From contig NZ_VFMS01000001.1 in the NCBI RefSeq assembly GCF_006715165.1, positions 1,984,001 through 2,048,000 on the forward strand: a stretch of 64,000 bases of DNA, in the 5' to 3' direction. The stretch is from Arthrobacter sp. SLBN-122. GTDB taxonomy: Bacteria > Actinomycetota > Actinomycetes > Actinomycetales > Micrococcaceae. A model generated the notes under the pieces. That model searched no databases, was not told where the DNA came from, and worked only from the letters and a program-made list of their open reading frames with translations. Positions 35,752 to 44,052 of this stretch are shown piece by piece (position 1 is the stretch's first letter; each line of letters starts with the position of its first letter). Both the position numbers and the translations under genes were made by a program.

Positions 35752-36702
35752 ATGCCATCAGTCCAGCAAACCGGCGCTGACCTCCAGCCTGCCTCTGACG
35801 TAGTCGTTGTAGGTGAAGCCCTCGTGGACATCGTGGTCTCACCCCAGGGCAGTGTGGAGCACCCCGGCGGGTCACCTGCAAACGTTGCCTACGGGCTAGG
35901 ACGCCTGGGCGTGACCACCGGGTTGCTGACCTCGATCGGCGACGACCACTATGCCGCCGCCGTCGGCGAACACCTGCGCAGCGCCGGGGTTCATCTGCTA
36001 CCCGGATCCCGGCGCCCTGGCGCAACCGCTACAGCAACCGCGGTCCTGGCCTCCGACGGTTCAGCACAGTACGACTTCGACATCCGATGGGATTTCCCGC
36101 GGATTACTCCCGCCACCATGCCCAAAATCCTGCACACCGGCTCCATAGCCACTTTCCTGGCGCCGGGAGCGGCCGTGGTGAAGGAGATGCTCGAGCAAGC
36201 CCATCAGCGCTGCGTTGTCACCTACGATCCGAACATCCGCCCTGCACTGCTCGGCAGCCAGGCCGAGGCGAAGACCATCTTCGAAGAACTCGTCCCGCTC
36301 ACGGAGGTGGTCAAACTCAGCGACGAGGACGCACGCTGGCTCTATCCGCGACTGACCCTGGAAGACATCGCGGCACGCATCCTCGGACTCGGGCCTGGGC
36401 TCGTCGCCGTCACCATGGGAGCAGAAGGATCCCTCCTCACAACCCACGCCGCGCAGGTAGCCGTTCCCGCCGTCGAGTCTGCCGTGGCGGACACCATCGG
36501 GGCCGGGGACTCCTATATGTCCGCCCTGATCTACGGACTCCTCATGCGCGGAGCGGACGGTCTGGCACCGTCAGTGATGGAATCGCTGGGCCGGATGGCA
36601 GCCAAAGCAGCCGCCATCACCGTCCGGCGCCCGGGCGCTCAGCCCCCAACGCTGGAGGAACTGCGGGAAGACCTGCCGAAGCATGAACCGGTTGCCCCAT
36701 AA
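35752..36702 (+). CDS. PfkB-family fructokinase
   Basis: 316 residues, ATG at 35752, 10 bases after the GH32 stop. It has a ribokinase fold with VVVGEALVDIVVSP, HPGGSPANVAYGLGRLG, TYDPNIRP and the signature DTIGAGDSYMSALIYGLL, where the Asp of GAGDS is the catalytic base. It would phosphorylate the fructose released by GH32. It is paralogous to the kinase at 9982-11019. The genomic setting makes fructose the best substrate guess; the sequence alone says only PfkB hexokinase type. Confidence 0.9.
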   Translation: MPSVQQTGADLQPASDVVVVGEALVDIVVSPQGSVEHPGGSPANVAYGLGRLGVTTGLLTSIGDDHYAAAVGEHLRSAGVHLLPGSRRPGATATATAVLASDGSAQYDFDIRWDFPRITPATMPKILHTGSIATFLAPGAAVVKEMLEQAHQRCVVTYDPNIRPALLGSQAEAKTIFEELVPLTEVVKLSDEDARWLYPRLTLEDIAARILGLGPGLVAVTMGAEGSLLTTHAAQVAVPAVESAVADTIGAGDSYMSALIYGLLMRGADGLAPSVMESLGRMAAKAAAITVRRPGAQPPTLEELREDLPKHEPVAP

Positions 36703-36752
36703 AAGCTCCGGCGTTATCAGTCTGAGAAACCACAACATCAAGGGAAGAAGCA

Positions 36753-38192
36753 ATGCCGAGCAATAACTACTACGACGTCACGGCTTGGCCCGTCGGCAAT
36801 CCGGCCAAGGACGTAGGCGAGGTCCTCAACAGCATCATCGCCGACATCAAGGACCGGCAGAGCGCCACAAACGTGGACGACGGCGGAAAGCCTGGCGCGG
36901 TGATCTACATCCCGCCGGGGGACTACCACCTCCGCACCCAGGTGGTCATTGATGTCAGCTTCCTCCGGATCGAAGGCTCGGGGCACGGGTTCACATCGTC
37001 GAGCATCCGGTACAACGTTCCCGAAGAGGAATGGCCGGACTTGCATGAGCTGTGGCCCGGGGGAAGCCGCATCATCGTGGACCTTCCCGCCGCGGAAGGG
37101 GACGAAGCCAAGGGGGCCGCCTTCTACGTCGAGCGGAGCGGGAACCCGAGGATCAGCTCCGTGGAGTTCTCCAACTTCTGCATCGACGGGCTGCATTTCA
37201 CCCCGGACGGCTCCGGCATGCACCCGGAGAACACCTACGTCAACGGCAGGACCGGCATCTACGTAGCCAGCGCCAACGACTCCTTCCGCGTCACAGACAT
37301 GGGCTTTATCTACCTGGAAAACGCCCTCACCATCTACAACGCCGACGCGCTCTCCATCCACCACAACTTCATCGCCGAGTGCGGAAGCTGCATCGAACTG
37401 CGCGGCTGGGGACAGGCATCAAAAATCACGGACAACCTGGTGGGGGCAGGCTTTAAGGGCCACTCGGTCTACGCCGAAAACCACGGCGGGCTCCTCATCA
37501 CCGCGAACAACATCTTCCCGCGCGGGGCGAGCAGCATCCATTTCAGGGGCGTGACGCGTTCGAGCATCACAAACAACCGCCTGCATTCGTTCTACCCCGG
37601 GATGGTGCTCCTTGCGGACAACAGTACGGAAAACCTCGTGGCCACCAACCATTTCCTGCGTGACCACGAGCCCTGGACGCCGTTTCTGGGCATCGACAAC
37701 GGACTGGACGATGTCACCGGACTCCTCAGCGTCAGCGGCAGCAACAATTCCGTAATCGGCAACCACTTCTCCGAAGTCCTCGACGCGCAGAGCATCAGGC
37801 CTGCGGGTGCAACGCCTGTCATCATCCGGCTGAAAACGGGGGTGGGCAACTTCGTCTCCAACAACCACGTGGTGGCAATGGACGTTCACCCCAAGGCAAG
37901 CGACTCCTGCTACGCAGCCCAGGTGGACGCCCTCTTGACTACCGGAGCGCCTGACGGGCTCGCCGTCACAGCCGTGCTGGTCGACCCCGAATCGTCCCGG
38001 AATACGATCCTTGACTCCGGAACCGATGCCCAGATTGTGGCCGACAGAGATATAAACGCCATTAGGGCCACACCCACGGTAGGTTCCGAATTCCGTCGGC
38101 GGCTCGAATCCGCGAGCAAAGCAAGCCGCAGCCAATCCGTCGAGTCGTCACTCGCCTCAACGCGGGCTACCGAACTGGGAAATAGGGGATGA
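36753..38192 (+). CDS. cytoplasmic GH91 enzyme, probable difructose anhydride III hydrolase (DFA-IIIase)
   Basis: 479 residues starting MPSNNYYDVTAWPVG with no signal peptide. The beta-helix core matches the GH91 at 27855-29060: GSGHGFTSSSIRYN, VNGRTGIYVASANDSFRVTDMG, NADALSIHHN and NFIAECGSCIELRGWGQASK. The candidate catalytic Asp and Glu are residues 198 and 209. It differs by a longer HELWPGGSRIIVDLPAAEG region, an insert of roughly 20 residues near DSCYAAQVDALLTTGAP, and a Ser/Arg-rich tail of about 45 residues. GH91 contains secreted inulin fructotransferases and intracellular DFA III hydrolases; lack of export and linkage to importer, GH32 and kinase favour the hydrolase, giving inulobiose. 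A cytoplasmic transferase is the alternative. Confidence 0.82.
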   Translation: MPSNNYYDVTAWPVGNPAKDVGEVLNSIIADIKDRQSATNVDDGGKPGAVIYIPPGDYHLRTQVVIDVSFLRIEGSGHGFTSSSIRYNVPEEEWPDLHELWPGGSRIIVDLPAAEGDEAKGAAFYVERSGNPRISSVEFSNFCIDGLHFTPDGSGMHPENTYVNGRTGIYVASANDSFRVTDMGFIYLENALTIYNADALSIHHNFIAECGSCIELRGWGQASKITDNLVGAGFKGHSVYAENHGGLLITANNIFPRGASSIHFRGVTRSSITNNRLHSFYPGMVLLADNSTENLVATNHFLRDHEPWTPFLGIDNGLDDVTGLLSVSGSNNSVIGNHFSEVLDAQSIRPAGATPVIIRLKTGVGNFVSNNHVVAMDVHPKASDSCYAAQVDALLTTGAPDGLAVTAVLVDPESSRNTILDSGTDAQIVADRDINAIRATPTVGSEFRRRLESASKASRSQSVESSLASTRATELGNRG

Positions 38193-38383
38193 GTTGCCAA
38201 GCTGCCGGGCCGGTAGGTTGGCAGCTCCCCGCACACCGGGGGATGACGATCACCTGGGTAAAGGGTCCCTCAACCAGGCATTATAAAACGCCGATAATAA
38301 AGATTCTGTCAGCCTGGCGAGGCAGGGAACTTGCGGTCTTGGCGTTGCGATAAGAGCCTGTGCGAGACTGTCTGCCAGGCGTT

Positions 38384-38962
38384 CTAGATCGCTCTGGCCT
38401 GGCGCAGGTACTGGTAAACCGTTTCGCGGCTGATGCCGTAGTCGTGGGCGAGGACGACTTTTGGAACACCGTTCTCAGCACGATGCACGAGCTCGGCGGC
38501 CCGTTCGGCGGTCAAGGTCTTCTTCCGCCCCTTGTAGGCCCCGCGCTGCTTCGCCAGGGCAATTCCCTCGCGCTGACGTTCCCTGATCAGGGAACGCTCG
38601 AACTCGGCGAAAGCACCCATAACGGACAGCATCAAGTTGGCCATGGGGGAGTCCTCGCCGGTGAAGACCAGGCTTTCCTTCACGAACTCCACGCGTACCC
38701 CTTTGCGGGTGAGGCCTTGGACGAGAGCACGGAGGTCATCAAGGTTTCGGGCCAGCCGGTCCATGCTGTGCACCACCACGGTGTCACCGTCACGGGCGAA
38801 GCGCAGCAGCTCGGCGAGCTGTGGTCTGGCGGTGTCCCTGCCGGAGGCCTTGTCCGTGAAGACCTGGTCAAGAACCTGGCCGTCGAGCTGGCGCTTTTCA
38901 TTCTGCTCCAGCGTGCTTACCCGTACGTATCCGATCCGCTGTCCGCCCACCGTAACCTCCAA
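38384..38962 (-). CDS. serine recombinase (resolvase/invertase family)
   Basis: 192 residues. The N-terminal catalytic domain has RIGYVRVSTLEQN (catalytic Ser in VRVST), TDKASGRDTARPQL, VVHSMDRLARNLDDL (conserved Arg residues) and the PMANLMLSVMGAFAEFERSLIRERQREG helix. The C-terminal helix-turn-helix is GVPKVVLAHDYGISRETVYQYL. Length and layout fit Tn3-type resolvases and Pin/Gin invertases. No transposase is adjacent. A decayed copy lies at 24280-24672 on the same strand, on the other side of the fructan genes, and an inverted repeat lies just upstream (38994-39048). Confidence 0.92.
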   Translation of the reverse strand: MEVTVGGQRIGYVRVSTLEQNEKRQLDGQVLDQVFTDKASGRDTARPQLAELLRFARDGDTVVVHSMDRLARNLDDLRALVQGLTRKGVRVEFVKESLVFTGEDSPMANLMLSVMGAFAEFERSLIRERQREGIALAKQRGAYKGRKKTLTAERAAELVHRAENGVPKVVLAHDYGISRETVYQYLRQARAI

Positions 38963-38993
38963 CCGAGTGCCTGTGAGGTTGAGTTCTAGGCTT

Positions 38994-39048
38994 GTCCTAC
39001 AAGCAAGTCAAGACCTGACTGCAGTGTTGTCAGGTTGGGATGTAGGAC
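38994..39048. repeat. inverted repeat upstream of the recombinase, possible res site
   Basis: GTCCTACA at 38994-39001 and TGTAGGAC at 39041-39048 are perfect inverted 8-mers 39 bases apart, 32 bases before the recombinase start. Serine recombinases usually act at inverted half-sites beside their own gene, so this may be part of its recombination or control site. Confidence 0.5.
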
Positions 39049-39097
39049 AGCGGACAGTCGGACCCTGTTGCTTCAGATCGGCTTGGAGACTCAGAAC

Positions 39098-40123
39098 TTA
39101 GCCGCGAGCAGCTGGCCGCGCGGTAGATTCCCTCAATAGGAGCGTGGGTCCGACTTTCGAGTCCGGGATGATGTCCGGACTAGTGAGGCGCTGCTGAAGC
39201 AGTTGAAAAGTCCTTGTGCCCAGATCCTTGAAGTCAGGAGCCACCGTTGCGAGGGCGGGCCAAGTGAATTCGCTGAACGGCTGGTTGTCCCAGCCGACGA
39301 TGGATACTTCTTCCGGGACTCGGACGCCTTTTTCGTGGAGGGCGCGTAGTGCGGCGACGGCGAGTCCGTCGTTGGAGCAGAAGATTGCGGTTATTTCCGG
39401 GTCTTCAGCGACGCGGAGGCCCTGCTCGTAACCGGACCTGGGTGCGCGGGTTGCTTCCAGGACTGGTGGGGGAGTGATGCCTGCATCGGTGAGTGCGTCG
39501 TGCCACCCTTGGTAGCGTCCTGAGAACTGGGTGAGGGGAAACAAGCCGAGGTGGTGCACTGTGTGGTGACCGAGTTGAAGTAGGTGTTCCGTTGCCTGGC
39601 GACCGGCTGCGTATTCGTCGATGAATGCGTAGGGGAAACCGGGCTGTCCGACGGGAAAGCCGGACGCGGCTACGGTCGGAATAGTGGTCGGGAGTTGGTT
39701 GAGTACTTCAGCGGCTGACGGGTCGAAGTCCAAAACAATGATGCCGGCGAGCTGCTGTTGGAGAGCAGCCTCCAAGGCCGCTTTGACGTCGGGTCCTTCG
39801 GCGGATTTCACTGCTGAGATCACGACGGAGTAGCCTGCGGCTTGGGCGGCTTCTTCAATGCCGGCGAGCGTGTTCGCATATCCGTAGGACGCGGTGCTGG
39901 CGGTGAAAATCGCGATCATCGTGTGTTTGCCGCTTCGGAGGTTCCGGGCGACCGAACTGGGCCGGTAGTCGAGTTCTTTGATGGCGGCCTCGACGCGTTC
40001 CCTGAGTCCTTGGCTTACCGGGATATTTCCTGTCAGGACGCGGGAAACTGTCGGCACGGAAACGCCTGCCATACGCGCCACGTCGGCGATGACAGGTTTG
40101 CGCGAATCGTTGGCGATGGTCAT
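39098..40123 (-). CDS. LacI-family transcriptional regulator
   Basis: 341 residues. The helix-turn-helix is PVIADVARMAGVSVPTVSRVLTG, the hinge LDYRPSSVARNLRSGKH, and the effector domain contains MIAIFTASTASYGYANTLAGIEEA and EVSIVGWDNQPFSEFTWPALATV. It is followed in the divergent direction by a DUF624 gene and the third CUT1 operon. The perfect palindrome TGATATCGATATCA in the promoter of that operon (40868-40881) is its likely site. Confidence 0.92.
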   Translation of the reverse strand: MTIANDSRKPVIADVARMAGVSVPTVSRVLTGNIPVSQGLRERVEAAIKELDYRPSSVARNLRSGKHTMIAIFTASTASYGYANTLAGIEEAAQAAGYSVVISAVKSAEGPDVKAALEAALQQQLAGIIVLDFDPSAAEVLNQLPTTIPTVAASGFPVGQPGFPYAFIDEYAAGRQATEHLLQLGHHTVHHLGLFPLTQFSGRYQGWHDALTDAGITPPPVLEATRAPRSGYEQGLRVAEDPEITAIFCSNDGLAVAALRALHEKGVRVPEEVSIVGWDNQPFSEFTWPALATVAPDFKDLGTRTFQLLQQRLTSPDIIPDSKVGPTLLLRESTARPAARG

Positions 40124-40160
40124 TTCAATCCTCGTTGTAGTGTGCCGGCTGCTTTGAAGA

Positions 40161-40784
40161 CTATCCGGCTATATGGGTCTTTGCGTGCACTTGCCTCCTG
40201 ACGAGCAACCACGCCAGCAGGGCCGGCACAAGGCCGCTGCCCAAGGGGATCAATGTAGGCAGGCGGAGAGCAAGTACTCCCCACGTAGCCAGGCCGATTA
40301 CACATCCGCCGAGGGGAAGGGGCCTGCGAAGGACTAGCTGCAGTGCTGCCTCCCACAGGTTTCGGCCACTCGTCTCATTGTCTGCTTCCATGGCGGCTGC
40401 CAACAGCGCAAGGTAGAGGCCTGCGGCGGCACCGCACAGCGGGATGATGACGCACAGCGCTGCTGTGCCGAGCGCTCCGGGTGTCGATAGCCAAAACAGG
40501 ATCGAAAATGCAGCCACCACCGCGAGGAATGCGGTGGCGATGCCGGCTAGCGCAAGGCGCTTCCACGCCCAGGAAAATTCACTCATGAAGCGTCGGAAAG
40601 TACCTGGTTTGTCTTCCAGAATGACTTGGTGGAACGAACGCTGGAGGGCCACCGCCGCGGGCAACATGGTTACGAGGGGAACGCTGATCACGACAAACAG
40701 CAGCTGCAGCAGCAGCGCTTCACCAGTGACGTCGAAGGCGGCTACGACGGCCGCTCCCTTGGAGTGTGCTTTTGCCTTGTTCAT
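40161..40784 (-). CDS. DUF624 (YesL-like) membrane protein
   Basis: 207 residues from the ATG at 40784, with TAAGGA seven bases upstream. About five hydrophobic segments are predicted, including LLQLLFVVISVPLVTMLPAAVALQRSF, typical of the DUF624/YesL family usually encoded beside CUT1 oligosaccharide transporters. Function is unknown; a role in transporter assembly or regulation is guessed from context. It lies between the lacI gene (37 bases downstream) and the divergent binding-protein gene, sharing their control region. Confidence 0.82.
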   Translation of the reverse strand: MNKAKAHSKGAAVVAAFDVTGEALLLQLLFVVISVPLVTMLPAAVALQRSFHQVILEDKPGTFRRFMSEFSWAWKRLALAGIATAFLAVVAAFSILFWLSTPGALGTAALCVIIPLCGAAAGLYLALLAAAMEADNETSGRNLWEAALQLVLRRPLPLGGCVIGLATWGVLALRLPTLIPLGSGLVPALLAWLLVRRQVHAKTHIAG

Positions 40785-40852
40785 TGCGTTTTCCTTACCG
40801 CGGCCTCGTTGCTGAGGATACGCCTCCACCCCTTTGAGCCGATCCCCAAAAG

Positions 40853-40888
40853 TGTGACTTGCATCGCTGATATCGATATCATACACTG
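40853..40888 (+). promoter_or_regulatory. LacI-controlled promoter of the third CUT1 operon
   Basis: TTGCAT (40859-40864), a 17-base spacer and TACACT (40882-40887). The perfect 14-bp palindrome TGATATCGATATCA (40868-40881) fills the spacer, so a bound repressor would block polymerase. The ATG at 40937 follows 49 bases after the -10. A 32/36 copy of the whole element is at 48865-48900. Confidence 0.7.
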
Positions 40889-40936
40889 GTTTGACCCCGC
40901 CATCCATTGTCGGATGGCTACTTCAGGAGGATTGAT

Positions 40937-42214
40937 ATGGCACGTCGACGTGCGGGAATTCTTTCGCTGGCGGTCGCCGGCACCCTTGCCCTTAGCGCTT
41001 GTGGCTCCGGCGGTGCGTCCACCGCTCCTGCCTCGAACCCGGCAGAAGCCACCGGTACGCTCCGCGTCCTGGTGCCCAGCTACCCGGCCAGCAACGAGGG
41101 CAAAGCGGCCCTCGACAAAGTAGTTGCTTCGTTCAACGCGAAGTACCCGAAGGTCACGGTCGAGCCGGACTTCGCTACGTTTGACACCTTGAACCAGAAG
41201 ATTTCCACGTCCATCGCCGGCGGCCAGGGCTACGACGTTCTGGTGACCGGCATCGGGTGGGTACCACCGTTCGCTGCGAAGAACGTTTTCGAGGACCTGT
41301 CCAGCTTCGGGGCGTCCGCTGATTCGCTGGGCAAGTCGACGGACCCGGGGCTTGTCCCGGCGTCCGAGTTCAAGGGCAAGGTCTACGCTGTGCCGCTGAT
41401 CGCGGCGCCCAAGCCGTTGGCCCTGCGCAAATCGTTGTTCGAAAAGGCGGGTCTGGATCCGACCAAGCCGCCGACAACGATGGATGAGCTCAAGGCCGAT
41501 GCCGAGAAGCTGACGGTGAAGGATGCCGCCGGCAATATCACCCAGGCGGGCTTCGACTTTTGGGCAGGTCCGGGCGGTTACCGCCAGGACTTCGTCGCTT
41601 TGCTGGGTTCGCTGGGCAAGCCGCTGTATGACGGCGACGGTAACCCGCAGTTCGCCGGAGCTGAGGGTACCCAGACCCTGGAGTGGATGAAGAGCATGGT
41701 GAACAATGTGCAAAAGTACGGCGCACAGAATGCCGCCAAGTCCCCGTTGGTCAACACCGGCGAAGCGGCCATGGGCTTTACCGGTGGCTACATCGATTGC
41801 TCGGACAAGGGAGTGGGCAAGGCTACGTGTGACGACTTGGTCTACTTCAACCTCAAGGACAAAGAGGGCTCGATGTTTACCGGCGGCCAGCTCGCCTCGG
41901 TCGGTAAGAGCAGCAAGCTGAAGTCAGCTGCCTGGGACTTCATCCAGGAACTGGGCAAGCCGGAGGCCGAATCGGGAATCGCAACGCTGAACTTCGCTGT
42001 CCCGGCATCCAAGGACGCCGCCGGCTCCGACGTTGTGAAATCCAATCCGGCGAGCACCTTCGTGGCAGCCAACCTTAGTGACGCGAAGTTTGAAGGGGGA
42101 GCGGCCAACTGGCTCGAGCTCCGGGGGACTTTCGGCACCGGCCTTGACGATGCTCTGCTGGGTAAGAAGTCAGTGGAGGACACCCTGAAGGCACTGGAGC
42201 AGCAGTCAAAGTGA
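40937..42214 (+). CDS. CUT1 sugar-binding lipoprotein
   Basis: 425 residues from the ATG at 40937, with CAGGAGG seven bases upstream; a longer frame to 40907 has no such site. It has a lipoprotein signal with lipobox LALSACGSGG. The fold includes LRVLVPSYPASNEGKAALDKVVASFN, YDVLVTGIGWVPPFAAKNVFEDLSSF, GKVYAVPLIAAPKPLALRKSLFEKAG and AAMGFTGGYIDCSDKG. The ligand is unknown; the associated epimerase, ManA and kinase suggest a hexose or hexose-containing oligosaccharide. It overlaps the MalF-type gene by 4 bp. Confidence 0.93.
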   Translation: MARRRAGILSLAVAGTLALSACGSGGASTAPASNPAEATGTLRVLVPSYPASNEGKAALDKVVASFNAKYPKVTVEPDFATFDTLNQKISTSIAGGQGYDVLVTGIGWVPPFAAKNVFEDLSSFGASADSLGKSTDPGLVPASEFKGKVYAVPLIAAPKPLALRKSLFEKAGLDPTKPPTTMDELKADAEKLTVKDAAGNITQAGFDFWAGPGGYRQDFVALLGSLGKPLYDGDGNPQFAGAEGTQTLEWMKSMVNNVQKYGAQNAAKSPLVNTGEAAMGFTGGYIDCSDKGVGKATCDDLVYFNLKDKEGSMFTGGQLASVGKSSKLKSAAWDFIQELGKPEAESGIATLNFAVPASKDAAGSDVVKSNPASTFVAANLSDAKFEGGAANWLELRGTFGTGLDDALLGKKSVEDTLKALEQQSK

Positions 42215-43170
42215 GCACTCTCAAAGAGACCAAACCAGCGGTGCGTGCGGCGGGGGCGGCTCATGCCCGCGCCGCACGCCCCGAGGTGCGGAAGTCACGG
42301 CTCACCCGGCAGCAGTCCCGCGCCGGCTGGTGGCTCCTGTCGCCGGCGCTGCTGCACTCAACATTCTTCCTCGCCGTCCCAGCTGTTATAGCCATATTCC
42401 TCAGCTTCACCGACTATGACTTTTCCGGGACCTGGAAGCTGATCGGAATCGAAAACTACACGGAGCTGTTTCAGGACACCCGGTTCCAGGCTGCACTGCG
42501 AAACACGATCGCCTACACACTGGTAGTGGTTCCCCTGTCGATGGCCCTGGCACTGCTCATCGCACTGGGGCTGAACCTGAAAATCCGCGGGCTGGGCTTT
42601 TTCCGCACGGTATATTACCTGCCCGTAGTCACCGCTACGGTTGCCGCGGCATCGGTATGGTTGTGGATCTATCACCCGAGTGCCGGCTTGGCGAATGCAG
42701 TAGGCAGTCTCTTCGGCCTAGCCCGTTCCGAATGGCTGAACGACCCCGGCACGGCCCTGCCGGCACTGATGGCAGTGGGAATCTGGCAGGGGCTTGGCGC
42801 CAAGATGATCGTGTACCTGGCTGCGCTTCAGGGGGTCTCCAAGGAGTTGCTCGAGGCCGCCAATCTCGATGGCGCCAACCGCTGGCAGGTCTTCCGGAAC
42901 GTTATTTGGCCAGCCCTCGGCCCGGCACATTACTTCGTTCTCATCACTGCCATTGTTCAGACCTTCCAGGTCTTTGACCTCGTCTTCGTCATGACCAAGG
43001 GCGGCCCGGTCAACTCGACAACCGTCCTGACCTTCGACATCTACAACAACGCCTTCGAAGGCCTCCGGCTGGGCTACGCGTCCGCGGAAACAGTCATCAT
43101 GCTCATTCTCATCGCGGTCTTCATTTACCTCGGCGGCCGTTCGCAAAGGAATACCCAGGATGGACAGTAA
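42211..43170 (+). CDS. CUT1 sugar ABC transporter permease (MalF-type)
   Basis: 319 residues from a GTG at 42211 that overlaps the binding-protein stop (GTGA). An Arg/Ala-rich N-terminal tail of about 40 residues precedes six helices (first: LLSPALLHSTFFLAVPAVIAIF). The EAA loop is KELLEAANLDGANRWQVFRNVIWPAL. It is coupled to the MalG-type gene by an 11-bp overlap. Confidence 0.93.
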   Translation: MSTLKETKPAVRAAGAAHARAARPEVRKSRLTRQQSRAGWWLLSPALLHSTFFLAVPAVIAIFLSFTDYDFSGTWKLIGIENYTELFQDTRFQAALRNTIAYTLVVVPLSMALALLIALGLNLKIRGLGFFRTVYYLPVVTATVAAASVWLWIYHPSAGLANAVGSLFGLARSEWLNDPGTALPALMAVGIWQGLGAKMIVYLAALQGVSKELLEAANLDGANRWQVFRNVIWPALGPAHYFVLITAIVQTFQVFDLVFVMTKGGPVNSTTVLTFDIYNNAFEGLRLGYASAETVIMLILIAVFIYLGGRSQRNTQDGQ

Positions 43171-44029
43171 GAAACTCACCCCCGGCCGCGTGGTCCTCTA
43201 CGCAGTACTTCTGCTGGGCTCGATCCTGATGGTCGGTCCGTTCATCTGGATGATACTGACGGCGTTGAAGTCCACCGGTGAAGTCAGCACGTTCTCCTGG
43301 TTGCCGACCCAGTTCCACTGGGACAACTTTCTCGAGGCCATGAATGCTGCCCCGTTCCTGCGCTACTTCGGCAACAGCCTTCTTTTGACGATCGGGGAGA
43401 CAGCCCTGACATTGGTGTTCTGCACCATGGCCGGATACGCGCTGGCAAAGGCCCCCATTCGCGGAGCCAAGGGGATCCTGAACTACTTCATCGCCCTGAT
43501 GATGGTTCCGTTTCAGATCGTGCTGGTGCCGTTGTTCCTGCTGGTGAAGTCGATCCCGCTGTTCGGGGGTAACGACATCCTGGGACAGGGCGGTACGGGC
43601 TGGCTGAACACCTGGTGGGCTCTGATCATCCCCTTGGCGATTGCACCGCTCTACACCTTCCTGGCCCGCCAGTTCTACGTGACACTTCCATCGGAACTGG
43701 CGGATGCAGCACGGGTGGACGGACTTGGAGAATTCGGGATCTTCTTCCGCATCATGACGCCCCTGGTCAAGCCGGCCCTGGTCACCATCGGCGTCTTCCA
43801 AATTGAAGCGGCATGGAACAGCTTCCTGTGGCCCCTCATCGTCACCAACTCCGATGAGCTCCGGCCCCTGCAGGTAGGGCTTGCGATCTTCTCGCAAGAT
43901 CCGCTCAACGTTCAATGGCCCTACCTCATGGCCGGCGCCACGCTCGCCACGCTGCCCATGATCATCCTGTTCATCTTTGCCCAGAAGCGCTTCGTTGAGG
44001 GCATGGCCAGTGCAGGCCTCAAGGGCTGA
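43160..44029 (+). CDS. CUT1 sugar ABC transporter permease (MalG-type)
   Basis: 289 residues, six helices, EAA loop SELADAARVDGLGEFGIFFRIMTPLVKPA, and the MalG-type C-terminus FIFAQKRFVEGMASAGLKG. It completes the channel of the third CUT1 importer. No ATPase gene follows; the next genes are catabolic. Confidence 0.93.
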   Translation: MDSKKLTPGRVVLYAVLLLGSILMVGPFIWMILTALKSTGEVSTFSWLPTQFHWDNFLEAMNAAPFLRYFGNSLLLTIGETALTLVFCTMAGYALAKAPIRGAKGILNYFIALMMVPFQIVLVPLFLLVKSIPLFGGNDILGQGGTGWLNTWWALIIPLAIAPLYTFLARQFYVTLPSELADAARVDGLGEFGIFFRIMTPLVKPALVTIGVFQIEAAWNSFLWPLIVTNSDELRPLQVGLAIFSQDPLNVQWPYLMAGATLATLPMIILFIFAQKRFVEGMASAGLKG

Positions 44030-44052
44030 CCCTTCCACACAAGAGGAACAAC

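Noticed and set aside
43121..44038. 305-codon minus-strand frame opposite the MalG-type permease
   Set aside because: Shadow of a clear membrane protein gene; hydrophilic mirror composition.
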